Below are positions 1 to 8,987 of a stretch of DNA of 64,000 bases, in pieces. Below the pieces are notes generated by a model. It searched no databases. It was not told the DNA's origin and saw nothing but the letters and a program-made list of their open reading frames with translations. The position numbers were made by a program, and so were the translations under genes. Source of the DNA: Enterobacter hormaechei ATCC 49162 (GTDB lineage: Bacteria; Pseudomonadota; Gammaproteobacteria; Enterobacterales; Enterobacteriaceae); the NCBI RefSeq assembly GCF_001875655.1, contig NZ_MKEQ01000001.1:1922001-1986000 (forward strand), written 5' to 3'. The first letter of the stretch is position 1. The number at the start of each line of letters is the position of its first letter.

Positions 1-69
1 GGGGTCCTGCGGTGTTTGCGCCATAATCCGTCCATTAAAGAGAGGAATGAGTTCCGATCTTTGTTAATT

Positions 70-138
70 ACACCGTGTTAGCCATAGTTTAGCAACACGG
101 TGTTTAATCCCGGGGTCGGCGTAAACGCCTCGCCCGGG
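70..138 (-). terminator. Two hairpins downstream of the sugar ABC transporter operon
   Basis: Two inverted repeats lie just past the end of the leftward transporter operon. One is a perfect 10-bp stem (ACACCGTGTT at 70-79 pairing with AACACGGTGT at 94-103, 14-nt loop). The other is nested: CCCGGG at 109-114 with 133-138, and GGCGT with ACGCC inside. The second resembles a REP unit and the first could terminate the operon, although no long T-run follows. I see no gene in bases 1-154. Confidence 0.45.
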
Positions 139-154
139 CTACTCTCTTGCGAAC

Positions 155-1105
155 TTAGTCTGCAAGCATAAATGGAGAGGTAATTTTCGCCGCGTTTTCT
201 TTGGTGATTAACACGCAGTCAAACAGCTGTTTCTCTGACGACGCGCCGGTTTTGCCGGTCTTAAGGAAGGTGTCCGCCTGCTCAACCGCTTTAGCGGCAA
301 AGGTCGCCACCGGCTGCATCACGGTATAGGCCAGCGTCCCCTCTTTCACTGCATCCACCGCATCCGGGGAGCCGTCGAAGCCGCCAACGGTCACCTGTTT
401 CAGCTTACCCGCCTCTTTCAGCGCCGCAATCGCACCCAGCGCCATCTCATCGTTACCGCTGATCACCCCTTTCACATTCGGGTTAGCCTGCAACAGAGAC
501 TGCATCTTGTTATAGCCCTGGGTACGGTCCCAGTTAGCCACTTCACTACCTGTCTTTTTCAGATCCGGGTACTGGCTCAGCACCGTCTCAAAACCGTTGG
601 CGCGGGTGGCGGCGTTATTATCAGACGGTGGCCCCTTCAGCTCAACGTAGTCGCCCGCATCACCCACCTGCTGCACCCATTGCTGTGCGCCAAGCGCCGC
701 GCCCTGGGCGTTGTTGGAAACCAGCTGCGCCTTCGCCAGGCCGCTCTGGTTCAGCTCGGCGTTGATAATAAACACCGGGATATTCGCCGCGATGGCCTTT
801 TTCACCGAGCCAACCGAACCGTCGGCGTTCGCCGGGTCGAGAATAATGGCCTTCGATTTATTGGTGATCGCGGTATCAATCAGCTGGCTTTCGGTATTGG
901 TGTCGCCCTTATGCGCACTCACCTTCGCCGTATAGCCGAGTTTCTCAGCCGTTTTCTGCGCCACCTGGCCTTCCGTCAACCAGTAGGGGTTAGAGGGATC
1001 GTTGACGATGATGGTCATCAGCCCGTCAGCCCAGGTTGGTGTGGCGATAGCGGTAAGTGCCACCGTGGCAGCGGCCAGGATAAAACGCTTGCTGTTAAGG
1101 TACAT
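155..1105 (-). CDS. Sugar ABC transporter periplasmic substrate-binding protein, probably for erythritol
   Basis: This 316-residue protein has a cleavable signal peptide (about residues 1-26, ending in ATPTWA) followed by a periplasmic binding protein type-1 domain of the ribose/xylose class (Peripla_BP_4). The segment IVNDPSNPYWLTEGQ near residue 33 and the GNDEMALGAIAALKEAG region near 217 are typical of RbsB relatives. It would capture a polyol or sugar in the periplasm and deliver it to the membrane permease encoded upstream in the same leftward operon, 88 bp away. GGAG precedes the ATG. The substrate is inferred only from the divergent erythritol genes; it matches the EryG role described in rhizobia. 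Confidence 0.85.
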   Translation of the reverse strand: MYLNSKRFILAAATVALTAIATPTWADGLMTIIVNDPSNPYWLTEGQVAQKTAEKLGYTAKVSAHKGDTNTESQLIDTAITNKSKAIILDPANADGSVGSVKKAIAANIPVFIINAELNQSGLAKAQLVSNNAQGAALGAQQWVQQVGDAGDYVELKGPPSDNNAATRANGFETVLSQYPDLKKTGSEVANWDRTQGYNKMQSLLQANPNVKGVISGNDEMALGAIAALKEAGKLKQVTVGGFDGSPDAVDAVKEGTLAYTVMQPVATFAAKAVEQADTFLKTGKTGASSEKQLFDCVLITKENAAKITSPFMLAD

Positions 1106-1193
1106 AGGTTGTTGCTCCGTTATTTTAGGGGTACAGGTTACGGATTAACGTTGGAACGGAGACGACCTGGCTTCCGCCCAAACAGGGAATAGA

Positions 1194-2255
1194 TTAACGT
1201 CGACTCCGTCCGTACTGCAGAGTGTTAAGCAGTACGGCAAGCACGATGACCGCCCCGGTAAAGACGGTCTGCCAGTAAGCAGAAACGCCAATGATCACCA
1301 GGCCATCAGAGAGAAAACCGATAACGAACGCGCCCAGCAACGTACCGCGCACGTTGCCGCGCCCACCGGTCAGCGCCGCGCCGCCAATCACCACTGCGGC
1401 AATCGCCGTCAGTTCGTAGGTGGTGCCCGCCGTGGGGCCCGCGGAGGTCAGCTGGGATGAGAGCACCAGTCCCGCCATCGCCGCACAGATCCCGGAGAGC
1501 ACATAGACGCTGATTTTGACGCGCTTCACCGGCACGCCGGAGAGCTCAGCCGCCCGCTCATTCCCGCCGGAGGCATACAGCCAGCGGCCAAAGGCGGTGC
1601 GGCTCAACAGATAGCCGCAAATCAGCGCGGTAACGCCCAGAATCAGCACCCCGACCGGGACATTGAAAATGCGGTTGAAGCCCAGCCAGTCAAAACCGGT
1701 ATTGCCCAGGGCGTCGCTGCCGGAAAGCTTGTTGTAGGTCAGGCCGTTGGTCATCAGCAGCGCGATACCGCGCGCGACATACAGCGAGCCAAGCGTGGCC
1801 ACAAAGGCAGGAACCCGGCACCAGGCAATCAGCACGCCGTTGACCAGCCCCACCAGCGCACCCACCGCCAGCGTCAGAATCGCCACCGCCCAGACCGGCA
1901 GATAGAGCACCACGCCCAGCGCTTCCAGATTGATGCCCTGCATCATGTAGCCGGCGCACACCCCGGCAAGCCCGAGGGTTGAACCCACGGAAAGATCGAT
2001 GCCGCCGTTAAGGATAACCAGCAGCATACCAATAGCCGGTAGGCCAAAGATCGCCACGTGCGAGGCCATCGTCAGGAAGTTCGCGCCGCTGAAGTAGTTC
2101 GGCGACATCAGTGAGAACACCGCGATAATCACCAGCAGGGCAAAGAACGCACGCCCCTCAAGCAGAATACGCGCCAGGCTCATGCTCTTAGTGGTGCCAG
2201 TACGACTTTTTACGGCCCGGGCTGGCACGGCCAGCTGCTGAGTTCTGTCAGTCAT
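1194..2255 (-). CDS. Sugar ABC transporter permease, RbsC type
   Basis: Inner-membrane permease of the branched-chain/ribose family (BPD_transp_2), about 353 residues with 8-10 hydrophobic segments. It carries the family motif GGIDLSVGSTLGLAGV in the first third and GGAALTGGRGNVRGTLLGA near the C-terminus. It should form the translocation pore for the substrate brought by the binding protein. I chose ATG at 2255 because GGGAG lies 8 nt upstream; an in-frame ATG at 2276 would add seven residues. It follows the ATPase gene by 2-23 bp, so the two are almost certainly cotranscribed. It is equivalent to the rhizobial erythritol permease (EryF) by context only. Confidence 0.85.
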   Translation of the reverse strand: MTDRTQQLAVPARAVKSRTGTTKSMSLARILLEGRAFFALLVIIAVFSLMSPNYFSGANFLTMASHVAIFGLPAIGMLLVILNGGIDLSVGSTLGLAGVCAGYMMQGINLEALGVVLYLPVWAVAILTLAVGALVGLVNGVLIAWCRVPAFVATLGSLYVARGIALLMTNGLTYNKLSGSDALGNTGFDWLGFNRIFNVPVGVLILGVTALICGYLLSRTAFGRWLYASGGNERAAELSGVPVKRVKISVYVLSGICAAMAGLVLSSQLTSAGPTAGTTYELTAIAAVVIGGAALTGGRGNVRGTLLGAFVIGFLSDGLVIIGVSAYWQTVFTGAVIVLAVLLNTLQYGRSRR

Positions 2256-2278
2256 GGTTTTCGCTCCCATTTTCATCG

Positions 2279-3817
2279 TTATGCCACCAGGGACTCGCCG
2301 GAGGCCGCCATGATGCGTTCTTTGGATACAGAAGAGTCAAACACCGCCGAAATGCGGCCTTTGCTCATCACCACAATACGGTGCGCGATGCTCAGGCACT
2401 CCCCCACTTCCGAGGTGGAGTAGATCACCGCCAGCCCCTGCCGGGCGTTCTCTGCCAGCAGGCGGAATACTTCAGCCTTAGCGCCGATATCAATGCCGCG
2501 GCTCGGCTCATCCAGCAAAATCACCTTCGGATGCGTCGCAAGCATTTTGCCGATCACCACCTTTTGCTGATTGCCGCCGGAGAGCGAACCGATGGCCGCC
2601 TCGCCGCCCGCGGTTTTCACCGTCACGTTACGAATGCTCTCGGTAATCAGCGCCTTTTCCTTGCGGGTGGAAAGCGTCAGCCCGCGCACGAAGCGCCCGA
2701 TGCTGGCGAGGGTCAGGTTTTCACCTACGGTCATGGTTTGCACCAGCCCGTCCCGCTGACGGTCTTCCGGCACCAGCGCCAGGCCGCTGGCAATACGCTC
2801 AGCAATGCTCAAACCCGAGACGTCGCTCTCTTCAATATGAATCTCCCCGGACGACTGGCGCAGCCGACCCGCCACACACTCCATTAGTTCAGTACGACCC
2901 GCGCCCATCAAACCGTAAATGCAGACGATCTCCCCGGCGCGGACGTCCAGCGACAGGTTATCCACCAGCCGGATACCGGCTTTCCCCTTCACCGTCAGCG
3001 ATTTCACCGACAGCGCGGTATCACCAAAGTCGTAACCCGACGGCGGCGCGCCGAGGTCAAAGCTTTCCCCCACCATGTTGCGGACAATCCAGTCGAGGTC
3101 GATTTCATCGCGGCGGGCGTAGGCGGTCATCACGCCGTCGCGCAGCACCACCGCGCGGTCGGTAATTTCCAGCGCCTCTTCCAGATGGTGGGAGATGTAA
3201 ACGATAGCTACCCCCTGGCTGGTCAGGTCGCGGATCACCTGGAACAACACCTCTACCTCTGCCGCACTCAGCGCAGAGGTCGGTTCATCCATGATCAGGA
3301 TCTGCGAATTCACCGACAGCGCACGGGCGATCTCGACGATCTGCTGCTGCCCGAGGCGCAGGTTCTCCACCGGGGTCAGCGGATCGATATCCTCTTCCAG
3401 CGACTTCATCAGGTGGCGGGTTACTCGCGTCTCTTCGGCAAAATCGACACCGCTGGAGGTCATGATTTCACGGCCAATAAAGATGTTGTCGCGCACGTTC
3501 ATGTTCGGCGCGAGGTTCAATTCCTGGTGGATTATCGAGATCCCCTGGTTGCGGGCATCGGTAGCGGAGTTGAACACCTTCACCTCGCCATTCAGCAGGA
3601 TCTCGCCGCTGCTCGGGGTGATCACACCGGAAAGGATCTTCATCAGGGTCGATTTACCCGCCCCGTTTTCACCAAACAGCGTGGTGACTTCGCCACGGCG
3701 AATATCAAAGTTCACCCCCTTCAGCGCATGGGTTGAGCCATACACCTTGCTGACGTTTTTCGCCGACAGGATTATTTCTCCGCGGGTCAACGCTGAATGA
3801 AATTCACGCTGCTTCAT
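2279..3817 (-). CDS. Sugar ABC transporter ATP-binding protein, RbsA type (two ATPase domains)
   Basis: A 512-residue duplicated ATPase of the RbsA/XylG class. The first domain has Walker A GENGAGKST (residues 49-57), a degenerate signature (LRLGQQQ) and Walker B ILIMDEPTSALS. The second has an altered Walker A (GLMGAGRTE), a canonical LSGGNQQK signature and VILLDEPSRGID. One weak signature plus one non-canonical P-loop is normal for this family. It powers import through the adjacent permease. Its ATG overlaps the stop of the upstream DUF2291 gene by 4 bp, indicating translational coupling. Confidence 0.88.
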   Translation of the reverse strand: MKQREFHSALTRGEIILSAKNVSKVYGSTHALKGVNFDIRRGEVTTLFGENGAGKSTLMKILSGVITPSSGEILLNGEVKVFNSATDARNQGISIIHQELNLAPNMNVRDNIFIGREIMTSSGVDFAEETRVTRHLMKSLEEDIDPLTPVENLRLGQQQIVEIARALSVNSQILIMDEPTSALSAAEVEVLFQVIRDLTSQGVAIVYISHHLEEALEITDRAVVLRDGVMTAYARRDEIDLDWIVRNMVGESFDLGAPPSGYDFGDTALSVKSLTVKGKAGIRLVDNLSLDVRAGEIVCIYGLMGAGRTELMECVAGRLRQSSGEIHIEESDVSGLSIAERIASGLALVPEDRQRDGLVQTMTVGENLTLASIGRFVRGLTLSTRKEKALITESIRNVTVKTAGGEAAIGSLSGGNQQKVVIGKMLATHPKVILLDEPSRGIDIGAKAEVFRLLAENARQGLAVIYSTSEVGECLSIAHRIVVMSKGRISAVFDSSVSKERIMAASGESLVA

Positions 3818-4467
3818 TTGACCTCCAGGCTGACCGGGGTCACCAGCCAGTTATTAGGGGTGAGTAAGCGGAATACCCCCACGCCTTCGACAAGCTTGCC
3901 GGACAGGGCGGTACGGTCGAGCTTGTCGAGCAACGAGGCCTTCAGCGCCTGGTTAATCGCCGAACCCGCGTTCTGATACTCAATCTGGTTGGTGAAGTCA
4001 CCGAACTGGATCTTGCCGGTCACGTCGCGCAGCTCGGTGCCGGTGAGGACCGGGCCGGTCTGCAGCCGCGCCTTCATCCCTTCCGGCAGACCTTCCACGT
4101 GAAGCGCAAAGATGCCCGATTTCCCCTCACCCACCGTGCCGGAGAAGCGAACCGGCAATACCGGCAGCGTGGTGCCGGTGGCGTACTTCTTCACCGCCTC
4201 CAGCTGGTTGACCTTCAGCGCGTTGGCAAGCTCAACAGCCTCCACCGCATGAGATTCGACGTAGCTTTTAATCCCTGGGAAGGTTTTCTCACCGTAGGTG
4301 CTGGCGGAGAACCCCTGCTCCTGTGCATCCTGCCCGGAACCGATTTTGACCACCTTGGTATCAATGGCCATGGCCGCCACCACTGCCGCTGCGGCCAGGC
4401 CACACAGCAGATAACGCCTCATACGGCGGCAGGAATGTAGGGTAGAGAGTGCGGAAACACCGGACAT
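3814..4467 (-). CDS. DUF2291 family protein, first gene of the transporter operon
   Basis: About 217 residues with an N-terminal hydrophobic segment (RRYLLCGLAAAAVVAAMA) that looks like a signal anchor; I see no clear lipobox. The remainder is soluble-looking, with segments such as VGEGKSGIFALHVEGLPEG and QIEYQNAGSAINQAL typical of DUF2291, a family repeatedly found beside RbsABC-like transporters but without an assigned function. ATG at 4467 is preferred because GAGG lies 8 nt upstream; ATG codons at 4494 and 4422 are alternatives. It overlaps the ATPase gene by 4 bp. It probably acts at the outer face of the inner membrane with the transporter, which is an inference from context. Confidence 0.7.
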   Translation of the reverse strand: MSGVSALSTLHSCRRMRRYLLCGLAAAAVVAAMAIDTKVVKIGSGQDAQEQGFSASTYGEKTFPGIKSYVESHAVEAVELANALKVNQLEAVKKYATGTTLPVLPVRFSGTVGEGKSGIFALHVEGLPEGMKARLQTGPVLTGTELRDVTGKIQFGDFTNQIEYQNAGSAINQALKASLLDKLDRTALSGKLVEGVGVFRLLTPNNWLVTPVSLEVK

Positions 4468-4899
4468 AATGTTGACCTCACAGACAGTTAGCACCGACGC
4501 TTTATTGCGTCTTGATGTTATAAATACGATAACTATATGTGATGAGAATTGTTCCTTTGTTGCACTAATGTCAATTTAGTCTTTGGGATTTTGTGTAGAA
4601 CGCGATCTGGATCTAACATTTCTATACCATAACAATCACACCACAACCCCGCGCCAGAAAACCCCCTTCACGCCACCCATCCTGCGAACCAGGCGACAAA
4701 ATCGTGATCGTCTTCGCTTTCCGGAATGAAATTTATTCCATTTAAAGAAAAATAATACAGCCACTATGTTAACTCTGTGATAGATGATGTATGACTGTAT
4801 TTATCAAAACACTTACATCCAATTAACATTTCGGTGATGGGGTTATGAACACATTCACTCTTCTCACGCGAGGCCCACACCCGGCCAACGGAGGCACCC
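4468..4899. promoter_or_regulatory. Divergent control region between the transporter operon and eryA
   Basis: This AT-rich stretch of about 430 bp separates the leftward transporter operon from rightward eryABCD and must contain both promoters. Visible candidates for operators are a 17-bp near-palindrome GGAATGAAATTTATTCC (4723-4739) and a wider inverted repeat TGATA-N19-TATCA (4778-4806) containing the direct repeat TGTATGACTGTAT. EryD or the second SorC-type regulator are the obvious binders, but nothing in the sequence proves it. No convincing small ORF is present. Confidence 0.5.
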
Positions 4900-6465
4900 A
4901 TGGATAACCGCGATATTATTCTCGGTCTGGACTCAGGCACTTCCGTGGTCAAAGCGGTGGCGTTCGATCTGGAAGGCCAGCAGCTCGGATGTGCATCGGC
5001 GCGCAACCGCTACTCTCGCAGCGAGGGCCACGGCGCGGCGCTGCAGTCAATGAGCCAGACCTGGCAGGATGCCGTTGCCGCTATTCGTAAGCTCGCCGAG
5101 CGCGTCGATAATCTTGCCGCCCGTGTGGTGGCGATTGCCGTCACCGCCCAGGGCGACGGCACCTGGCTGGTCGGGGCCGGGAACCGCCCGGTCTCTGATG
5201 CCTGGATCTGGCTCGACGCGCGCGCGGCTCGCACCGTCGAATCGCTCTCCCGCTCGCCCCTGTCGCGGATGCGCTTTGAAGCGACGGGTACCGGTCTGAA
5301 CACCTGCCAGCAGAGCGCACAGATGGCGCACATGGATCGCTATCACCCGGAATTGCTCAACGGCAGCGAAGTTGCCCTGCACTGCAAAGACTGGCTGTAC
5401 CTGAATCTGACCGGCGTGCGCGCGACCGACCCTTCGGAAGCCAGCTTTACCTTTGGCAACTTCCGCACCCGGCGCTATGACGACAACGTCATTGCCGCCC
5501 TGGGGCTGGAGCACCGCCGCCACCTGCTGCCTGACATCGTCGACGGCGTCGAAACCACGCATCCCCTCACCGCTGAAGCGGCCGCACTGACCGGGCTGAG
5601 AGCCGGCACCCCGGTCAGTCTGGGCTACGTCGACATGGTCATGACCGCGCTGGGTGCCGGTGTCCACACCGGCGAGGCCAATACCGCCTGTTCGGTGGTG
5701 GGCTCTACGGGTGTGCATCTGCGCGCCGTCCCTACGGAAAGCGTCTGGCTGAACGATGAGCAGACCGGGTACGTCATCCCCCTGCCGTGGCCAGGCTACG
5801 TCACCCAGGTGCAGACCAACATGGCCTCGACGCTCAACCTCGACTGGCTGCTGCATGTCGCCAGCGACCTGTTGAACAGCTTCGGCTGCGAGGTCGATCA
5901 TGCCCGACTGGTGCAGCACATCGACCGCTGGCTCAGCGAGGCCAAACCCGGCGCGCTGCTCTATCACCCCTATATCTCCGAAGCGGGCGAACGCGGGCCG
6001 TTCGTCAACGCCGAAGCCCGCGCCAGCTTTGTTGGCCTGAGCTACCGTCATGGCTTTGGCGACATGGTGCGCGCCGTTATTGAAGGGATCGGCTTTGCCG
6101 CCCGCGACTGCTATCAGGCGATGGGTGGGGCGATGCCCGCCGAGCTTCGCCTCACCGGCGGAGCCATTCGTTCGCCACAGCTGCGGCAGATCCTCTCTGC
6201 CTGCGTCGGCGTACCGGTACGCAGCAACAGCCGCGAGGAGACCGGTGCCGCAGGGGCCGCAATGATGGCGGCCGTCGCCATTGGGGCTTATCCGTCAATG
6301 GCCCGCTGTGTGGAAACCTGGGTCAAGCCGTTACTGGATACGCCGGAAGCGCCGCCGCCTGAACTCGTCGCGCGCTACCAGCATCTCTTTGGCACTTACC
6401 AGCATCTTCGCAGCGAGCTACCTTCCGTGTGGCACACCTTACACCAGCCTGATGCAGGCCTTTAA
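4900..6465 (+). CDS. eryA: Erythritol kinase EryA (FGGY family)
   Basis: A 521-residue FGGY-family carbohydrate kinase. The N-terminal phosphate-binding loop LGLDSGTSVVKAVAFD spans residues 8-23, the likely catalytic Asp is D245 in GYVDMVMTALGAG, and the ATP-binding segment LTGGAIRSPQL lies near residue 417. EryA phosphorylates erythritol to D-erythritol 1-phosphate in the cytoplasm, the first step after uptake. GGAGGC precedes the ATG. It leads a compact run with eryB, eryC, a lumazine synthase and eryD, and that neighbourhood is what separates erythritol from other FGGY substrates such as glycerol, xylulose or ribulose. Confidence 0.88.
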   Translation: MDNRDIILGLDSGTSVVKAVAFDLEGQQLGCASARNRYSRSEGHGAALQSMSQTWQDAVAAIRKLAERVDNLAARVVAIAVTAQGDGTWLVGAGNRPVSDAWIWLDARAARTVESLSRSPLSRMRFEATGTGLNTCQQSAQMAHMDRYHPELLNGSEVALHCKDWLYLNLTGVRATDPSEASFTFGNFRTRRYDDNVIAALGLEHRRHLLPDIVDGVETTHPLTAEAAALTGLRAGTPVSLGYVDMVMTALGAGVHTGEANTACSVVGSTGVHLRAVPTESVWLNDEQTGYVIPLPWPGYVTQVQTNMASTLNLDWLLHVASDLLNSFGCEVDHARLVQHIDRWLSEAKPGALLYHPYISEAGERGPFVNAEARASFVGLSYRHGFGDMVRAVIEGIGFAARDCYQAMGGAMPAELRLTGGAIRSPQLRQILSACVGVPVRSNSREETGAAGAAMMAAVAIGAYPSMARCVETWVKPLLDTPEAPPPELVARYQHLFGTYQHLRSELPSVWHTLHQPDAGL

Positions 6466-6485
6466 TTGGGTTAATGGAGTCTGTC

Positions 6486-8009
6486 ATGAGCAAAAAAATC
6501 GTGGATCTGTTTATTATCGGCGGCGGCATTAATGGCGCGGGGATCGCTCGCGATGCGACCGGACGCGGTCTGTCGGTGATGATGTGTGAAAAAGACGACC
6601 TCGCCGAGGGGACCTCCTCCCGTTCCGGGAAGCTGGTACATGGCGGGTTACGCTATCTCGAGTATTACGAGTTTCGGCTGGTGCGCGAGGCGCTGATTGA
6701 GCGTGAAATCCTGCTCAACGCCGCGCCGCATATCATCTGGCCGATGCGCTTCGTGCTGCCGCATAACCCGAGCGATCGCCCGGCGTGGTTTATTCGCCTG
6801 GGGCTGTTCCTCTATGACCACCTTGGCGGGCGCAAAAAACTGCCTGGCACCCGTACGCTGGATCTGCTGCGTGATCCGGAAGGCGCGCCGATCCTCGATA
6901 GCTTCCATAAAGGCTTTGAGTACTCAGACTGCTGGGTTGACGATGCGCGCCTGGTCACCCTGAATGCCGTGGACGCCGCCGAGCGCGGCGCCACCATTCT
7001 GACCCGCACCCGCTGCGTGGCCGCCGAGCGTAAAGCCGGTGCCTGGGAAATTACCCTGCAAAATACGCAGACCGGCGAACAGCACCGGGTACGGGCAAAA
7101 GCGCTGGTGAATGCCTCCGGCCCGTGGGTGCTGGACATCATCAATGATGTGACCCGCTCCCACAGCAAACGCAGCGTGCGCCTGGTAAAAGGCTCACACC
7201 TGATCGTGCCAAAATTCTGGGAGGGTCAGCAGGCCTACCTGATGCAAAACCACGACAAGCGCGTGATTTTTATCAACCCGTACGAAGGCGATAAAGCGCT
7301 TATCGGCACCACGGATATTCCGTGGGAAGGCGATGCCGACTCCGTCGAGGCGGACAACCGCGAGCAACAATATCTGATTGATGCGGTTAACCGCTACTTC
7401 AAAGTGAAGCTGACCGCCGCTGACGTGATTACCCGTTTCTCCGGCGTTCGCCCACTGTTTGACGATGGCAAAGGCAACCCGTCGGCGGTCACGCGGGATT
7501 ACGTGTTTGAGCTGGATGACCAGCAGCAACTTCCGCTGCTGCACGTCTTTGGCGGTAAAATCACCACCTTCCGTAAGCTTGCCGAACACGCGTTACAAAA
7601 ACTCGGACCGTTCTTCCCGCAAATGGGCGCAGACTGGACGCGCAGCGCCCCGCTGCCTGGTGGTGAAATTCCCGGGGCCGACTTTGAGTCCTATCTGCAA
7701 ACCCTGAAAGAGCAGTATGCCTGGCTGCCCACGCCGCTGCGCAAACACTACGCCCGGCTGTACGGCGCGCGTCTGCCCCAGGTGCTGGGGGGCGCGAAGC
7801 AGGTGGCCGATTTGGGTCGTCATTTTGGCGGCCTGCTGTATGAAGTCGAAGTGCGCTATCTGGTTGAAAAAGAGTGGGCCCAGCAGCCGGAAGACGTACT
7901 CTGGCGTCGCACCAAGCATCGCCTGCACCTGAGCGATGCCCAGCAACAGGCGTTCAGCGACTGGTTCACCGACACCTTCACCGTTCAGCCGTGCGCCCAG
8001 GCCAGCTAA
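6486..8009 (+). CDS. eryB: D-erythritol 1-phosphate dehydrogenase EryB (GlpD-like flavoprotein)
   Basis: A 507-residue FAD-dependent oxidoreductase of the glycerol-3-phosphate dehydrogenase family. The dinucleotide-binding motif IIGGGINGAGIARD is at residues 10-23, followed by the GlpD-family segment EGTSSRSGKLVHGGLRYLE; the substrate-domain landmarks FSGVRPLFDD and HVFGGKITTFRKLAEHAL are present. It oxidises D-erythritol 1-phosphate to D-erythrulose 1-phosphate, probably passing electrons to the quinone pool at the membrane. I chose the ATG at 6486, which has GGAG 6 nt upstream; an in-frame ATG at 6474 lies before that site. It begins 20 bp after eryA. Confidence 0.88.
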   Translation: MSKKIVDLFIIGGGINGAGIARDATGRGLSVMMCEKDDLAEGTSSRSGKLVHGGLRYLEYYEFRLVREALIEREILLNAAPHIIWPMRFVLPHNPSDRPAWFIRLGLFLYDHLGGRKKLPGTRTLDLLRDPEGAPILDSFHKGFEYSDCWVDDARLVTLNAVDAAERGATILTRTRCVAAERKAGAWEITLQNTQTGEQHRVRAKALVNASGPWVLDIINDVTRSHSKRSVRLVKGSHLIVPKFWEGQQAYLMQNHDKRVIFINPYEGDKALIGTTDIPWEGDADSVEADNREQQYLIDAVNRYFKVKLTAADVITRFSGVRPLFDDGKGNPSAVTRDYVFELDDQQQLPLLHVFGGKITTFRKLAEHALQKLGPFFPQMGADWTRSAPLPGGEIPGADFESYLQTLKEQYAWLPTPLRKHYARLYGARLPQVLGGAKQVADLGRHFGGLLYEVEVRYLVEKEWAQQPEDVLWRRTKHRLHLSDAQQQAFSDWFTDTFTVQPCAQAS

Positions 8010-8019
8010 GGAGACGACG

Positions 8020-8952
8020 ATGGCACTCACCCTTTCGCTCAATACCAATCCGCTGGTGAATCGCTTTGCCGAACCTGAGGAGCTGATTCAGACCATCGCC
8101 CAGCGCATTCGCATCCGCGACGTGCAGCTGACGCATGAGTTTATCAATCCGGGCTGGCCGGCAGCGACCATCAACCAGATGACCCGACGAATGAAAAAAG
8201 CGCTGCAGGAGACCGGGGTGCGCGTCACCTCCGGGATGACCGGCCCGTACGGTCGCCTTAACCACTTTGGTCATCCGGACGCCAGCGTGCGCCGCTACTA
8301 TATCGACTGGTTTAAAACCTTTGCCGATATCACCGCCGAACTGGGTGGTGATTCGGTGGGCTCGCAGTTCGCCATTTTTACCCTGCGAGATTATCAGGAT
8401 CTCGCCCGCCGCGACGCGCTGATAGCTATCGCCATTGAGTGCTGGGCGGAGGTGGCCGAGCACGCGAAGTCAGCCGGGCTGAAGTATCTGTTCTGGGAGC
8501 CGATGAGCGTCGGGCGTGAGTTTGGCGAAACCATTCCCGCCTGTCTGGCGCTGCAAAAACGGCTTAGCGCGGAGCCGATGGCGCTGCCGATGTGGATGAT
8601 GGCAGATATTGACCATGGCGATGTCACCTCCGCCGATCCGCGGGATTATGACCCCTACGCATGGGCCAAAGCGGTGCCCCGCTACTCGCCGATTATTCAT
8701 ATAAAACAGAGCATGGCGGACAAAGGCGGACATCGGCCATTTACATTACCGTATAATACCCACGGTCGGATCCAGCCGGAACCGCTGCTGAGCGCCTTCG
8801 CGCGCGGCGGTGCAGAGAACAATGAAATCTGTCTGGAGCTGAGCTTTAAAGAGCGCGAGCCGACCGACAGCCAGGCCGTTGCCGGTATCGCTGAGAGCGT
8901 CGCCTTCTGGGCACCGCATATCGACACCGGCGTGCAGGACCTGAACATTTAA
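8020..8952 (+). CDS. eryC: D-erythrulose 1-phosphate 3-epimerase EryC (TIM-barrel)
   Basis: A 310-residue protein of the xylose-isomerase-like TIM-barrel (AP endonuclease 2) superfamily. It has the EryC-like segments VTSGMTGPYGRLNHFGHPD and MWMMADIDHGDV, with acidic and histidine residues that could bind a metal. In Brucella EryC interconverts the two enantiomers of erythrulose phosphate (D- to L-erythrulose 1-phosphate); older annotations call it a dehydrogenase. The ATG at 8020 follows AAGGAGACG, 10 bp after the eryB stop. An upstream in-frame ATG at 7936 lies inside eryB and is not favoured. Confidence 0.85.
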   Translation: MALTLSLNTNPLVNRFAEPEELIQTIAQRIRIRDVQLTHEFINPGWPAATINQMTRRMKKALQETGVRVTSGMTGPYGRLNHFGHPDASVRRYYIDWFKTFADITAELGGDSVGSQFAIFTLRDYQDLARRDALIAIAIECWAEVAEHAKSAGLKYLFWEPMSVGREFGETIPACLALQKRLSAEPMALPMWMMADIDHGDVTSADPRDYDPYAWAKAVPRYSPIIHIKQSMADKGGHRPFTLPYNTHGRIQPEPLLSAFARGGAENNEICLELSFKEREPTDSQAVAGIAESVAFWAPHIDTGVQDLNI

Positions 8953-8987
8953 CGTTGCTGGCTCGGGCCAGATCACAGGAGTGAGAT

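Noticed and set aside
4541..4562. Possible CRP site (TGTGATGAGAATTGTTCC) upstream of the transporter operon
   Set aside because: Only one half-site matches; the second half differs from TCACA at most positions.
5047..6051. 334-codon open frame antisense to eryA
   Set aside because: Shadow of the kinase gene in GC-rich DNA; no ribosome-binding site or recognisable motif.
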